This document shows positions 34,590 to 43,600 of a stretch of DNA of 64,000 nucleotides, piece after piece (positions within the stretch are counted from its first letter, which is position 1; every line of letters starts with the position of its first letter). The position numbers and the translations under genes are program-made. The notes under the pieces are model-generated. The model made no database searches, was not told the origin of the DNA, and saw only the letters and a program-made list of their open reading frames with translations. This stretch comes from Gallibacter sp963558965 (GTDB lineage: Bacteria > Bacillota > Clostridia > Peptostreptococcales > Anaerovoracaceae). Location: assembly GCA_963558965.1 (NCBI GenBank), contig CAUWIT010000008.1, positions 11,730-75,729 of the forward strand, in the 5' to 3' direction.

Positions 34590-36092
34590 ATGGAAAAATA
34601 TATTTTAAAGGATTATTTGCAGCTTTTACAGGATTTAGATCTTGTTTCTGATTTTGATTTAAAAGGACAAGATGATGTTGTAATCCAGTATTTAACATAC
34701 AATTCAAAGGCTGCAGTTGATAATACATTTTTTATTTGCAAAGGTGCAACTTTTAAGGAAGATTATTTGCTAGATGCTGTAAATCGAGGTGCATGTGCCT
34801 ACGTTAGCGAAAAACTTTACAACAACACACCTGACATTCCTTATATAATTGTAAAGGATATACGTCTTGCTATGCCAGCTCTAGCTGATAAATACAACAA
34901 CAGTCCTTGGAAACAGTTGAAACTTACAGGGTTTGGCGGCACTAAGGGCAAGTCTACTTCCGCTTACTACATGAAGTCAGTTGTGGACGATTTTATGGCA
35001 GCCACAGATGGCAAGGAAAGCGCAATTATTTCTTCTGTTAACACTTATGATGGAGTCGTTAACAAGGTATCTCATATAACTACACCTGAAATTGTCGAGT
35101 TAGAGGAACATTTTTCAAACGCAGTAAAAAGCGGCATAACTTTTGCCGAAATGGAAGTGTCTTCTCAGGCTTTGAAATACAACAGAATTGACGGCATCAC
35201 TTTGGATGTTGGAGTATTTTTAAATATTTCAGAGGACCATATCAGCCCTGTTGAGCATCCTGATTTCGAAGATTATTTTGCTTCTAAACTTAAGATTTTC
35301 AACCATTGCAAAAATGCTGTAGTAAATCTTGATGCTGATTTTTCTCAAAGAATTGTTGATGCGGCTCAGGTTTGCGAAAAGGTTTATACTATAAGTACGA
35401 AAAATCCAGAAGCAGATATCTACGCTTACGATATTTCAAAAAATGGAAACGAAACTGTATTTATGGTAAAAGGCCCAGATTTTGATGAACAGTTTGCTTT
35501 GACTATGCCTGGATTATTTAATATTGAAAATGCCCTTGCAGTTATAGGTGCATCTTTGTTCCACCAAATACCGTTGGAATTTATTAAAAGTGGTCTTTAC
35601 AAGGCTCGCACTAGTGGCAGAATGGAATTATATGCTAGTCACGACAAAAATATCATTGCAGTAGTTGATTATGCTCACAACAAGTTGAGTTTTGAAAAAC
35701 TGTATGCTTCAACAAAGGAAGAATACCCTGATTACAATATTGTTGCAATTTTCGGATGCCCTGGTGGCAAGGCTTTTAACAGACGTGAAGATTTAGGTTT
35801 GATAGCTGGTAAAAATTCTAAGTTTGTTTATATTGTAGCTGACGATCCTGGCAGCGAACCTTTTGAAAATATTTCTAATGATATTGCAAAATTCGTTGAA
35901 TCTACTGGATGTCCTTATAAAATTATAGAGGATCGCGGCGAGGCTATAAAGGATGCTATAGATACTGCAACTGGCAAAACTATACTTTTAATTACTGGCA
36001 AAGGCAATGAAACTTGCCAAAAATACGGTGCCGAATATTTAGATTGTATTTCAGATGTTGAATACGTTAAGAAATTTTTGGATTTAGACTAG
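34590..36092 (+). CDS. Mur ligase family protein (MurE-like)
   Basis: MurE-like amino-acid ligase (500 aa) with three Mur domains: an N-terminal UDP-binding part (QYLTYNSKAAVDNTFFICKG), the ATPase centre (LTGFGGTKGKSTSAYYMKSV P-loop, MEVSSQALKYNRIDG, NISEDHISPVEHPDFEDYFA) and a C-terminal domain (SGRMELYASHDKNIIAVVDY, AIFGCPGGKAFNRREDLGLI). In place of the DNPR meso-DAP motif it has DDPGSEPF, so meso-diaminopimelate is unlikely as its substrate. It stands outside any mur/dcw cluster and is probably a paralogue acting on another substrate. Start at the ATG with AAAGGAAAA upstream. Confidence 0.88.
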   Translation: MEKYILKDYLQLLQDLDLVSDFDLKGQDDVVIQYLTYNSKAAVDNTFFICKGATFKEDYLLDAVNRGACAYVSEKLYNNTPDIPYIIVKDIRLAMPALADKYNNSPWKQLKLTGFGGTKGKSTSAYYMKSVVDDFMAATDGKESAIISSVNTYDGVVNKVSHITTPEIVELEEHFSNAVKSGITFAEMEVSSQALKYNRIDGITLDVGVFLNISEDHISPVEHPDFEDYFASKLKIFNHCKNAVVNLDADFSQRIVDAAQVCEKVYTISTKNPEADIYAYDISKNGNETVFMVKGPDFDEQFALTMPGLFNIENALAVIGASLFHQIPLEFIKSGLYKARTSGRMELYASHDKNIIAVVDYAHNKLSFEKLYASTKEEYPDYNIVAIFGCPGGKAFNRREDLGLIAGKNSKFVYIVADDPGSEPFENISNDIAKFVESTGCPYKIIEDRGEAIKDAIDTATGKTILLITGKGNETCQKYGAEYLDCISDVEYVKKFLDLD

Positions 36093-36108
36093 AAGGGGAT
36101 TATATCTC

Positions 36109-36127
36109 TTGACTTACATATATGTAA
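36109..36127 (+). promoter_or_regulatory. -35 box and palindromic operator upstream of the DtxR-type gene
   Basis: TTGACT (36109-36114) overlaps a perfect 14-bp palindrome TTACATATATGTAA (36114-36127), about 45 nt before the regulator's coding region. Location over the -35 suggests autorepression. The -10 is not clear (TATAGT lies too close). Confidence 0.45.
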
Positions 36128-36147
36128 TATAGTAGCATTTAGTTAGG

Positions 36148-36540
36148 ATGATGCAAAGGAGGGTGATTAAAATTAAGATTTTAGAATCATCAGAAAACTA
36201 TCTTGAAGCTATCTTGATGATACAGAGAGAAAAAGGGGAAGTTCGTTCTATCGATATCGCCAATAAACTTAATTTTTCTAAAGCTAGCGTTAGTGTGGCT
36301 ATGAAAAATCTTAGAAACAACGGATTTATTTCTACAGATGAAAAAGGTTTTATATCTTTGGAACCAAAGGGCAAAGAGATAGCTGAAAAAATTTTAGAGA
36401 AACACGAAGTTATTTCAGGTTTGTTGATTACTCTAGGTGTTGACCCTGAAATCGCTTCTGAAGATGCTTGCCGCATGGAGCATGCTATGAGTGATGAGAG
36501 TTTTGAAGCTATTAAAAAATTTCATAATATAAACAAATAA
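36148..36540 (+). CDS. DtxR/MntR-family metal-dependent regulator
   Basis: Metal-dependent repressor. KILESSENYLEAILMIQREK, GEVRSIDIANKLNFSKASVS and VAMKNLRNNGFISTDEKGFI form the winged HTH. GKEIAEKILEKHEVISGLLI, then ASEDACRMEHAMSDESFEAI contains the Cys/Glu/His residues of the metal-binding dimerisation domain. 130 aa, the short form without SH3. The start is uncertain: ATG at 36148 lacks a good SD, whereas the strong AAGGAGG at 36156-36162 is correctly spaced only for an ATT codon at 36172, which would give the family-typical N-terminus. It likely controls itself and possibly the nearby ABC operon. Confidence 0.9.
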   Translation: MMQRRVIKIKILESSENYLEAILMIQREKGEVRSIDIANKLNFSKASVSVAMKNLRNNGFISTDEKGFISLEPKGKEIAEKILEKHEVISGLLITLGVDPEIASEDACRMEHAMSDESFEAIKKFHNINK

Positions 36541-36553
36541 CTAATACAAAATT

Positions 36554-36608
36554 AAAAGAGATTCTAGTCTAGGCACAAGGCGTGCTTTATACTATGAATC
36601 TCTTTTTT
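36554..36608. terminator. Bidirectional terminator between the DtxR and ABC genes
   Basis: AAAAGAGATTC (36554-36564) pairs with GAATCTCTTTT (36596-36606), with inner TAGT/ACTA and CAC/GTG pairing. T-runs on both sides serve the convergent genes. Confidence 0.78.
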
Positions 36609-36619
36609 CTTAATAATTT

Positions 36620-38272
36620 TTATGAGTATCTTCCGTTTTCTACTTTATATACTTTATCTGCTATAGCCATTGTTGAGGCCCTATGGGATACTAAAATTAC
36701 AGTCTTATCTTCTGCAGCATTTTCAAGAGAATTCATCAAGTAACTTTCATTTAGTGAGTCTAGATTACTTGTAGGTTCATCTAAAATAATCATAGGACTC
36801 TCATGTAAAAATGCTCTGGCAACTCCAATTCTCTGCTTTTCACCACCAGACAGACTATCTCCAAGTTCTCCTATATTAGTATCATAACCCTTAGGCAGTT
36901 TTTCAATAAAATCAGCAATATTAGCTTTTTTAGCTGCTGCTTTTACTTCTTCTAAAGTAGCATCAGGTTTTGCAATTTTAATATTGTTGCCTATAGTGTC
37001 GTTAAATAGCCATGTTTCCTGAGTTACATAGCTTTGGGCATCTCTTAAATCATCAGTATTTATATGATTTACATCTGTACCACCTATTGAGATTTCTCCT
37101 TTATCCGTTTCCCAAAATCTCATAATAAGCTTTAACAATGTAGATTTACCAGATTCACTTTTCCCTAAAATACCTGTGATTTTTCCTTTTTCCATCTTCA
37201 TATTTATGTCATTTAAAATCACTTCTTTTTCGTATCCAAATGTAACATCACTAACTTTTACATCGGTTGAAGTCACTGATTTTTCACCAGTTACATCGTA
37301 TACTGTAGGTTCTTCCTCAAGTATATCTAGTACACGTTCTCCACTAGCAAGAGTCTGTGAAAGATTATTTGATAAGTTAGACAAAGCTACTAATGGCCCA
37401 AATGAACTTGTCATAATAATAGTGCAAATCAACACGCCATTAAAATCTATAACTAATCCATTGTATAACCAAATTGATACCATAAGCATCAATACAGTAA
37501 ACAGCAAAATAGCTCCGCCTGTAATACCCTTTTGTATACCTTCAAGTTTTCTTAGCTGAGCAGCTGCATTATTTAACTGATTTTCTGCCTCTTCAACTTT
37601 TTTGTATCTTTCACTGCCATATCCATACTGTATAATTTCATCGATACCTCTTAGGTTATCGTAAACTATAGAATTAAGCTCAGCAAAATCATTTCTGTAT
37701 TTCATGCCGTACTGGCCACCTTTTTTCCCCATAACTAAAGGGATAACAAGACCTACTGTTACATATCCTAACAATGCAACAAGCATCAATCCCAAATTAA
37801 AAGATCCAATAATACACAGCACTATAATCGAAGTAATTACTGCAATTGCAATAGGGGAAATAGTGTGAGCATAAAAAACTTCAAGTAGCTCAATATCCGA
37901 AGTAAGCACTGCAATTAGCTCGCCTTTTTTACGACCTTCCATTTTAGCAGGTGCCAATCTTCTAAGAGCGTTGAAAACCTTTGATCTAATAAGTGCCAAC
38001 AATTTAAATGCGATATAGTGGTTACACGCTTGCTCTCCATAGTGAAGTATACCTCTTAAAACTGCTGCTACTACGATTAAAACAATTATGCTTTTAACAC
38101 CGATTGTTGTATATCCCAAAATATCGGCAATAGCAAAACCAGTCCCAACAGTTACTGCCATGGCGCATAAAAATCCTACTACACCAAGTAAAACCGCTGT
38201 ACACATTACATGAAGCAATGGTTTTACCAGCCCTATCAATTGTCTCATAATTTTAAATCCACTACGCCTCAT
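36620..38272 (-). CDS. ABC transporter, fused permease/ATPase, subunit 2 (CydC-like)
   Basis: Half-transporter with an N-terminal six-helix permease domain and a C-terminal ATPase: Walker A GILGKSESGKST, signature LSGGEKQRIGVARAF and Walker B MIILDEPTSN. 550 aa from the ATG of MRRSGFK with GGGGTGA upstream. It overlaps the preceding half-transporter by 11 nt, so the two form a heterodimer. Fold and pairing resemble CydDC and also IrtAB/YbtPQ-type siderophore importers. The DtxR-type gene next door and the operator ahead of the operon favour an iron or haem-related cargo, but that is inference. Confidence 0.85.
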   Translation of the reverse strand: MRRSGFKIMRQLIGLVKPLLHVMCTAVLLGVVGFLCAMAVTVGTGFAIADILGYTTIGVKSIIVLIVVAAVLRGILHYGEQACNHYIAFKLLALIRSKVFNALRRLAPAKMEGRKKGELIAVLTSDIELLEVFYAHTISPIAIAVITSIIVLCIIGSFNLGLMLVALLGYVTVGLVIPLVMGKKGGQYGMKYRNDFAELNSIVYDNLRGIDEIIQYGYGSERYKKVEEAENQLNNAAAQLRKLEGIQKGITGGAILLFTVLMLMVSIWLYNGLVIDFNGVLICTIIMTSSFGPLVALSNLSNNLSQTLASGERVLDILEEEPTVYDVTGEKSVTSTDVKVSDVTFGYEKEVILNDINMKMEKGKITGILGKSESGKSTLLKLIMRFWETDKGEISIGGTDVNHINTDDLRDAQSYVTQETWLFNDTIGNNIKIAKPDATLEEVKAAAKKANIADFIEKLPKGYDTNIGELGDSLSGGEKQRIGVARAFLHESPMIILDEPTSNLDSLNESYLMNSLENAAEDKTVILVSHRASTMAIADKVYKVENGRYS

Positions 38273-40001
38273 GTCTGTCACCCCACTTATTACACAATTT
38301 TTCTTGCTCCGTATAAATATGGAAATACATACCTTTGTTTTCCATCAGCTCCTCATGGACACCTTGCTCTGCAATGCCACCGTCCTTAAGCACATAAATA
38401 TTGTCCGAATCAACCACATTTGCCATTCTGTGAGAAATAAACAATATAGTTTTTTCCTTTGCAAGTTCTTTAATAATCTCCATAATCAGGCTCTCGCTCT
38501 CCACATCTATGTTTGAAGTTGCCTCGTCGAAAATATACATAGGTGCATCTTTAAGAATGGCTCTTGCTAGTGCCATTCTCTGTTTTTGTCCTCCAGATAA
38601 GTTGCTGCCCTGCTCTATTAATTTTGTATCCAAACCTCTTTGCTGCTGTAAAAATTCCCAAAGATTTACTTTTTTCAATATGTTTATAAACTCTTCGTCT
38701 GTCCCATTTTCTTTAGCCATTTTCAAGTTTTCTCTTACTGTTCCACCGAAAATATAGCTGTTGTATCTAACTGTTACAATAGAGTTCATAAGTTGTTTTT
38801 CATCTATGTTTTCTATTGGGTTGCCGTTGATTTTTACAGTGCCGTCAAAGTTGCTGTAATTACCTGTAATTAGAGAGGCGATTGTACTTTTACCGCTACC
38901 TGAAACTCCAACTACGGAAACAAATTGGCCTGATTTTATTTCAAGTGAAACATCATTTAAAACCTTTGTGTTTTCATCATATCCAAAAGTTAGATTTTCT
39001 ACTTCAATATTTATATCTTCATTTTCCAATTTTTCTGTGCCACCTTGACCTGACTCTGTCTTTAAAAAGGCGAAAATCTTGTCGCTAGCCGCCATGCCAT
39101 TCATGGCTATATGGAAAAATGATCCCAACAGTCTCAACGGTATGAAAAATTCGGCTGCTAACAGTGCTATAGTTATTGCTTCCCAAAGCTGTAGGTTGCC
39201 ACTTTGAAACTGGAAGATTGCCATTACCATACCAATAGCTGCTCCTCCATATGCCACTAAATCCATAACGCTAATTGAGTTAAGCTGCATAATTAAAACT
39301 CTCATAGTTATCTTTCTAAATTTCTCAGCTTCCTCTTCCATCTGTTTAGCTTTAAATTCGTCGCTTTTATATATTTTTAAAGTTGTAAGTCCCTGTAAAT
39401 TTTCAAGGAAGCTATCTCCTAGTTCTGTGTAAACTCCCCAGTAATTATTTAAAAGTCTTTTGGCGATTTTCTGGACTAATACGATTGAAATAGGTATTAG
39501 CGGTACGCAAATCAGCAATACCAATGCCACTTTAAAACTTATAAATGACAAAAATGCAAACAAAGTTACTGGTGCTATAACGCTGTAAAACAGCTGAGGC
39601 AAGTATTTGCCATAATATATTTCAAGCTGCTCGATGCCTTCTACTGTTAGCTGGATCACTTCTGATGTAGAAGTTTTTTCTCTGTATCCAGCGCCTAGGC
39701 TTAAAACTTTGTCGTAAATTGATTTTCTCAATTTTTTCTTTACATCATAACCAGCTTTGTAATTTGCTTTTGAATTTTGTTTATCGCAAAAAAACTTTAC
39801 CAATATCATTGCGGCTGTTACGCCTACGCACATCCAAACATCTTTGGCTACTAGATTGTCGTCCCAGCTTTTATTTATTGTTACTGCTAAAATAACAACG
39901 GCAACGATTTGACACACCAGTGCTAACCATTGCCACAAAACGCTGTACGCAATATACTTTTCCGAGCCTTTCATCTCGGTTATAAGTTCTTTTTTTATCA
40001 T
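38262..40001 (-). CDS. ABC transporter, fused permease/ATPase, subunit 1 (CydD-like)
   Basis: Partner half-transporter (579 aa). The permease domain carries VEGIEQLEIYYGKYLPQLFY and LGDSFLENLQGLTTLKIYKS, motifs of the CydD/IrtA type. The ATPase has Walker A VVGVSGSGKST, signature LSGGQKQRMALARAIL and Walker B MYIFDEATSN. ATG of MIKKELITEM chosen because GGAAGGGTGG lies just upstream. Middle gene of the DUF454-ABC-ABC operon under a palindromic operator. Confidence 0.87.
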   Translation of the reverse strand: MIKKELITEMKGSEKYIAYSVLWQWLALVCQIVAVVILAVTINKSWDDNLVAKDVWMCVGVTAAMILVKFFCDKQNSKANYKAGYDVKKKLRKSIYDKVLSLGAGYREKTSTSEVIQLTVEGIEQLEIYYGKYLPQLFYSVIAPVTLFAFLSFISFKVALVLLICVPLIPISIVLVQKIAKRLLNNYWGVYTELGDSFLENLQGLTTLKIYKSDEFKAKQMEEEAEKFRKITMRVLIMQLNSISVMDLVAYGGAAIGMVMAIFQFQSGNLQLWEAITIALLAAEFFIPLRLLGSFFHIAMNGMAASDKIFAFLKTESGQGGTEKLENEDINIEVENLTFGYDENTKVLNDVSLEIKSGQFVSVVGVSGSGKSTIASLITGNYSNFDGTVKINGNPIENIDEKQLMNSIVTVRYNSYIFGGTVRENLKMAKENGTDEEFINILKKVNLWEFLQQQRGLDTKLIEQGSNLSGGQKQRMALARAILKDAPMYIFDEATSNIDVESESLIMEIIKELAKEKTILFISHRMANVVDSDNIYVLKDGGIAEQGVHEELMENKGMYFHIYTEQEKLCNKWGDRHEA

Positions 40002-40039
40002 CACTACCACCCTTCCTTTTTGACTCTATATGACTCTAT

Positions 40040-40411
40040 TTAACTTATAGTCTCTACTCTCGTGAAAAAATAGATGTATTTAAATATCACCAACAGCAAA
40101 ATACATACTCTGCCGTAAATATTTGACATCATTAAAAACGCAGCTAATAACATTATTGAAACTGGTATCAATATGCAAAATTTAGTTTTAAGTGTCATGC
40201 TTCTGTCAGATACAAATGACTCCAAATGTTTTTTGTACAATTTCGTGCTTACAAACCAACTGTGAAATTTATCCGAGCCTTTTGCAAATGCAAATGAGGC
40301 TACAAGCAGGAATGGCGTTGTTGGCAATACAGGCAGTACTACACCTATACACCCTATCCCGCAGCATAAAAATCCTATAATTATCCAAATCGTTTTAATT
40401 GTTTTTTTCAT
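40040..40411 (-). CDS. YbaN/DUF454 family membrane protein
   Basis: Small membrane protein (123 aa): GFLCCGIGCIGVVLPVLPTT, PFLLVASFAFAKGSDKFHSW and the following LYKKHLESF are the DUF454 (YbaN) signature. About three helices. First gene of the operon with two ABC half-transporters. Homologues are often next to haem- or iron-related genes; function unestablished. Confidence 0.9.
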   Translation of the reverse strand: MKKTIKTIWIIIGFLCCGIGCIGVVLPVLPTTPFLLVASFAFAKGSDKFHSWFVSTKLYKKHLESFVSDRSMTLKTKFCILIPVSIMLLAAFLMMSNIYGRVCILLLVIFKYIYFFTRVETIS

Positions 40412-40489
40412 CTCTAGTCTCTTTTATCTTCCTTACATACATGAAATAACTTTTATTGATACAGCCAATATGTGTATACAAACAAATGG

Positions 40490-40617
40490 TAACTAACTGG
40501 TCCTTTGTTGTTGACCTTATGTAGTTCTCAGTTAGTCGATAGTTAGCTTGTGGTTTATAGTTAGTTATCGTTAACTAACTACCGTATTAATGTATCATCT
40601 CACAAGGTTTTTGTCAA
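40490..40617 (-). promoter_or_regulatory. Promoter and multi-site operator of the DUF454-ABC operon
   Basis: On the minus strand TTGACA (40612-40617) and TACATT (40589-40594) are 17 nt apart. Immediately downstream is an 18-bp inverted repeat, TTAGTTATCGTTAACTAA (40561-40578; 7-bp arms). Further half-sites follow: AGTTAG at 40530, 40541 (11 bp apart, same helix face) and TAACTAACT at 40490-40498. Shape and half-site resemble DtxR-class boxes (TTAGGTTAG...), which suits the DtxR-family gene four kilobases away. Confidence 0.55.
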
Positions 40618-40641
40618 TGATTAGAATCAAAAAAACAAAAT

Positions 40642-40663
40642 GGACTACCTAAATCGGTAGTCC
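40642..40663 (-). terminator. Terminator of the surface-protein operon
   Basis: GGACTACC and GGTAGTCC form an 8-bp stem with a 6-nt loop. On the minus strand it is followed by ATTTTGTTTTTTT. It lies 23 nt after the stop of the 1772-aa gene. Confidence 0.8.
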
Positions 40664-40685
40664 ACCTTGTTACTTAGAATAGAGC

Positions 40686-43600
40686 CTAGTGTGTTTTTCT
40701 GCGATAAAGTGCGCTTACTCCTAATGCCGCCAATGCCATTAGTGATGCATATAGTGCCCTAGGTGTTTCATCACCAGTCTGTGCAGATTTTTCTTCTTTT
40801 TCAGGTTTCTGTGTATTTACAGGTTTCTGCTGGTCTGCTGGTTTCTGTGTATCAACAGGTTTCTGTGTATCTGCTGGCTTCTGAGGATTTACAGGTTTTT
40901 CTGTATCTCCAGGTTGCTGCGGATCTACAGGTTGCTGTGGGTCTACTGGTTTAGAATCCTCAACTAGTTTTGCATAAGTTTTTTCAGCTTCAGTTAATAC
41001 ACTGATATTATTTACTAAAGCTTTTTGATCATCTGTTAACGCATCGTATGCCGCTCTTGCTTCTTCTAAAGCTTCCTTGCTTTCTAGTGTTATTGTTCCT
41101 AGTGCATTGATTTTTTCGATTACTACTTTTGCAGCTTCTTTATTAGCTTTGTCTTGTTCAACTAGCTCTGCATATTTAATTTCACCTTCAAGTAATTTGT
41201 CCAAAGAAGTTACTAAAGCCTTTTGCTCATCTGTTAATGCATCATATGCTTTTCTTGCTTCTTCTAAAGCTTCTTTGCTTTCTAATGTTATTGTTCCTAG
41301 TGCATTGATTTTTTCTGTTACTTTATTTGCAGCTTCTTTATTAGCTTTGTCTTGTTCAACTAGCTCTGCATATTTTGTTTCTGCTTTTGTTAGAGTTTCA
41401 TAATTTGTTACACCATCTTTTAACTCTTTTTCTAAAGCATCGTAAGCTGTTCTTGCCTTGTTGATAGCCGCTTCACTATCTAAAGAAACTTCGCCTATTT
41501 CATCGATTAAACCAATAACATTTGCTACTGCTTTTTTATCTGCTTCAGCTTTATCATATATTTCTTTATATTTTGCTTCTGCTGCTACTAATGAATCGTA
41601 GTTTGTAACTCCAGCTTTATCATCTGCTGCTAACTTATCGTATGCTTCTCTAGCTGCATCGATTTTACCTTTGCTCTCTAAAGTAACTGTACCAATTGCA
41701 TCTATTTTAGCTACAACATCTGCAATATTTTCTTCTTTAGTTAATTGAGCATCAGTTTTAATTTTATCCATTTCAGCCTTTTGATCTGCATAGAATTTAT
41801 CAAGTGATTTTAAATCCTTACACTTGCTTGCTCCTTGTGTGAAAGATGATACGATTTTTGAAATTTCTTCTTTTTGTTCAGGACGATAATCATCAAGATT
41901 TTTGTATTCCTTGATTTCAGTATAATAAGCTTTTACTTGTAATGAAAATATGTTGTTTTTAGCACTTTTAAGTTTGCTTTCATATTTTCTTCCTACGATT
42001 CTTTTTTCTGATTGTGTTAAACTGTCAAATGCTTCCTGTGCTTTTTCATAATCTGCTCTCTTGTCAAGTCCTGGTTTATTTCCTAAGCCATCTATCAAAT
42101 CTTTAGTAATCTGAGTTTTTTCTTTTACTTTATCAAGTTCTGATTTTGCATTGACAACACATTCATCTATGCCATTATCGGAAGTTAAATCGTTTATTTG
42201 CTTTTTGTACTTTTCAACAATAGTTTTAATTTCTTCTTGCTGCTCTGCAAAGTATTTATCGATTTTTTTGTATCCTTCGATTTCAGCTATAGCATTTTCT
42301 TTGCAAACTTCTAATAATCTTGTTTCAGCATCTGTTAAAATCTTTAATGTTTCTTCAGAAATCTGTTTCTTTTGATCTGCTGTTAGTGAATCGTATTTAA
42401 GTCTAATAGAATTTATAAGACCTTTTTTAGTAATATCTACTTCACCTATGCTATTGATTTCATCTATTATAGTTTTTACTTTTTCTTCATCTGTTTTAGA
42501 TGCAAATGTTTTTGCTTCTTCAAATGCTGTCAAATTGTTATCGATTGTTGTCTGATTAATGCTATTATCAGTACCATTTGCTAACATTTCATCGTAAACT
42601 TTTTTAACCAAAGGATCTTTTATTAGTTCATCATAATTAGAACTTGCTTTAAAATCTGCAATTTCTTTTACTAATTTATCTTTGTTTAAAGTATTTGGTA
42701 CTATTGGATTTCCCCATCCTGTATCCCAACAATCGCTACCATAGCCACAAACTGTAAATGACCATCTAATAACCATATTATTTTCGCAAGGTACACCAGA
42801 TGCTCCAACAGGAGAGTGTAAATCGTTATATTTAAATACCCATCCAGATAAATTAGTGTAATCAAATTCACCTAACCACTGGCTATCTCTAGGATTAGCT
42901 AAATCGATATTATTTTCTTTTATATAATCCTCCAAAAATTTAGGAAGAGTTGCTGTTGTACTGCCTTTAGTGTCGTTTATTGAAGAAAGATAAAATGAAT
43001 CTTCTGGGGATCCTGTCATATCTACTTCATATCCATTATCTTGTAAATTTCTTACAAGTACTTGTGCTACATTTTCACCTTCATAATATGGAATTTTTTC
43101 AGGCTCCAACATATATCCCTGTCCTATATTTCCTTTTTCTACACATAGATATACATATCCTGCAGGAGTAATTTCTTCTTTTTCTTCTACTTCAACCTGA
43201 GCAGTGGGCACAAAATAATACTCATGGTTAGCTTCTGTTACTATCGCCTTATACTTACCAACTGGTATATTTGTAAATTTAACTTTACCATTTTCATCTG
43301 ACACAGCCTCTGCAACTGTCTTATCAGATTGGTCGATTAGAGCAACTTTAGCATTTGGCTCAGCTAACAAATTGCCGCCCATCATAGGCTGGTAGCTCTT
43401 TAGATTTAACTCTATGTCATCGCCAAACTGGCACTTAGTTGATAATTCCTCAAAGTAAAGAACAACGTCATTCCACCCTGGATCACAATAAACAAATAGT
43501 TCAACAATATCATTATCCTTTAATACAGCTTGATTAATTAATGACATACCAGGTTGTAGATGATTTACTGTAAATCCTACATTCATTGTTTCCTGGCCAA

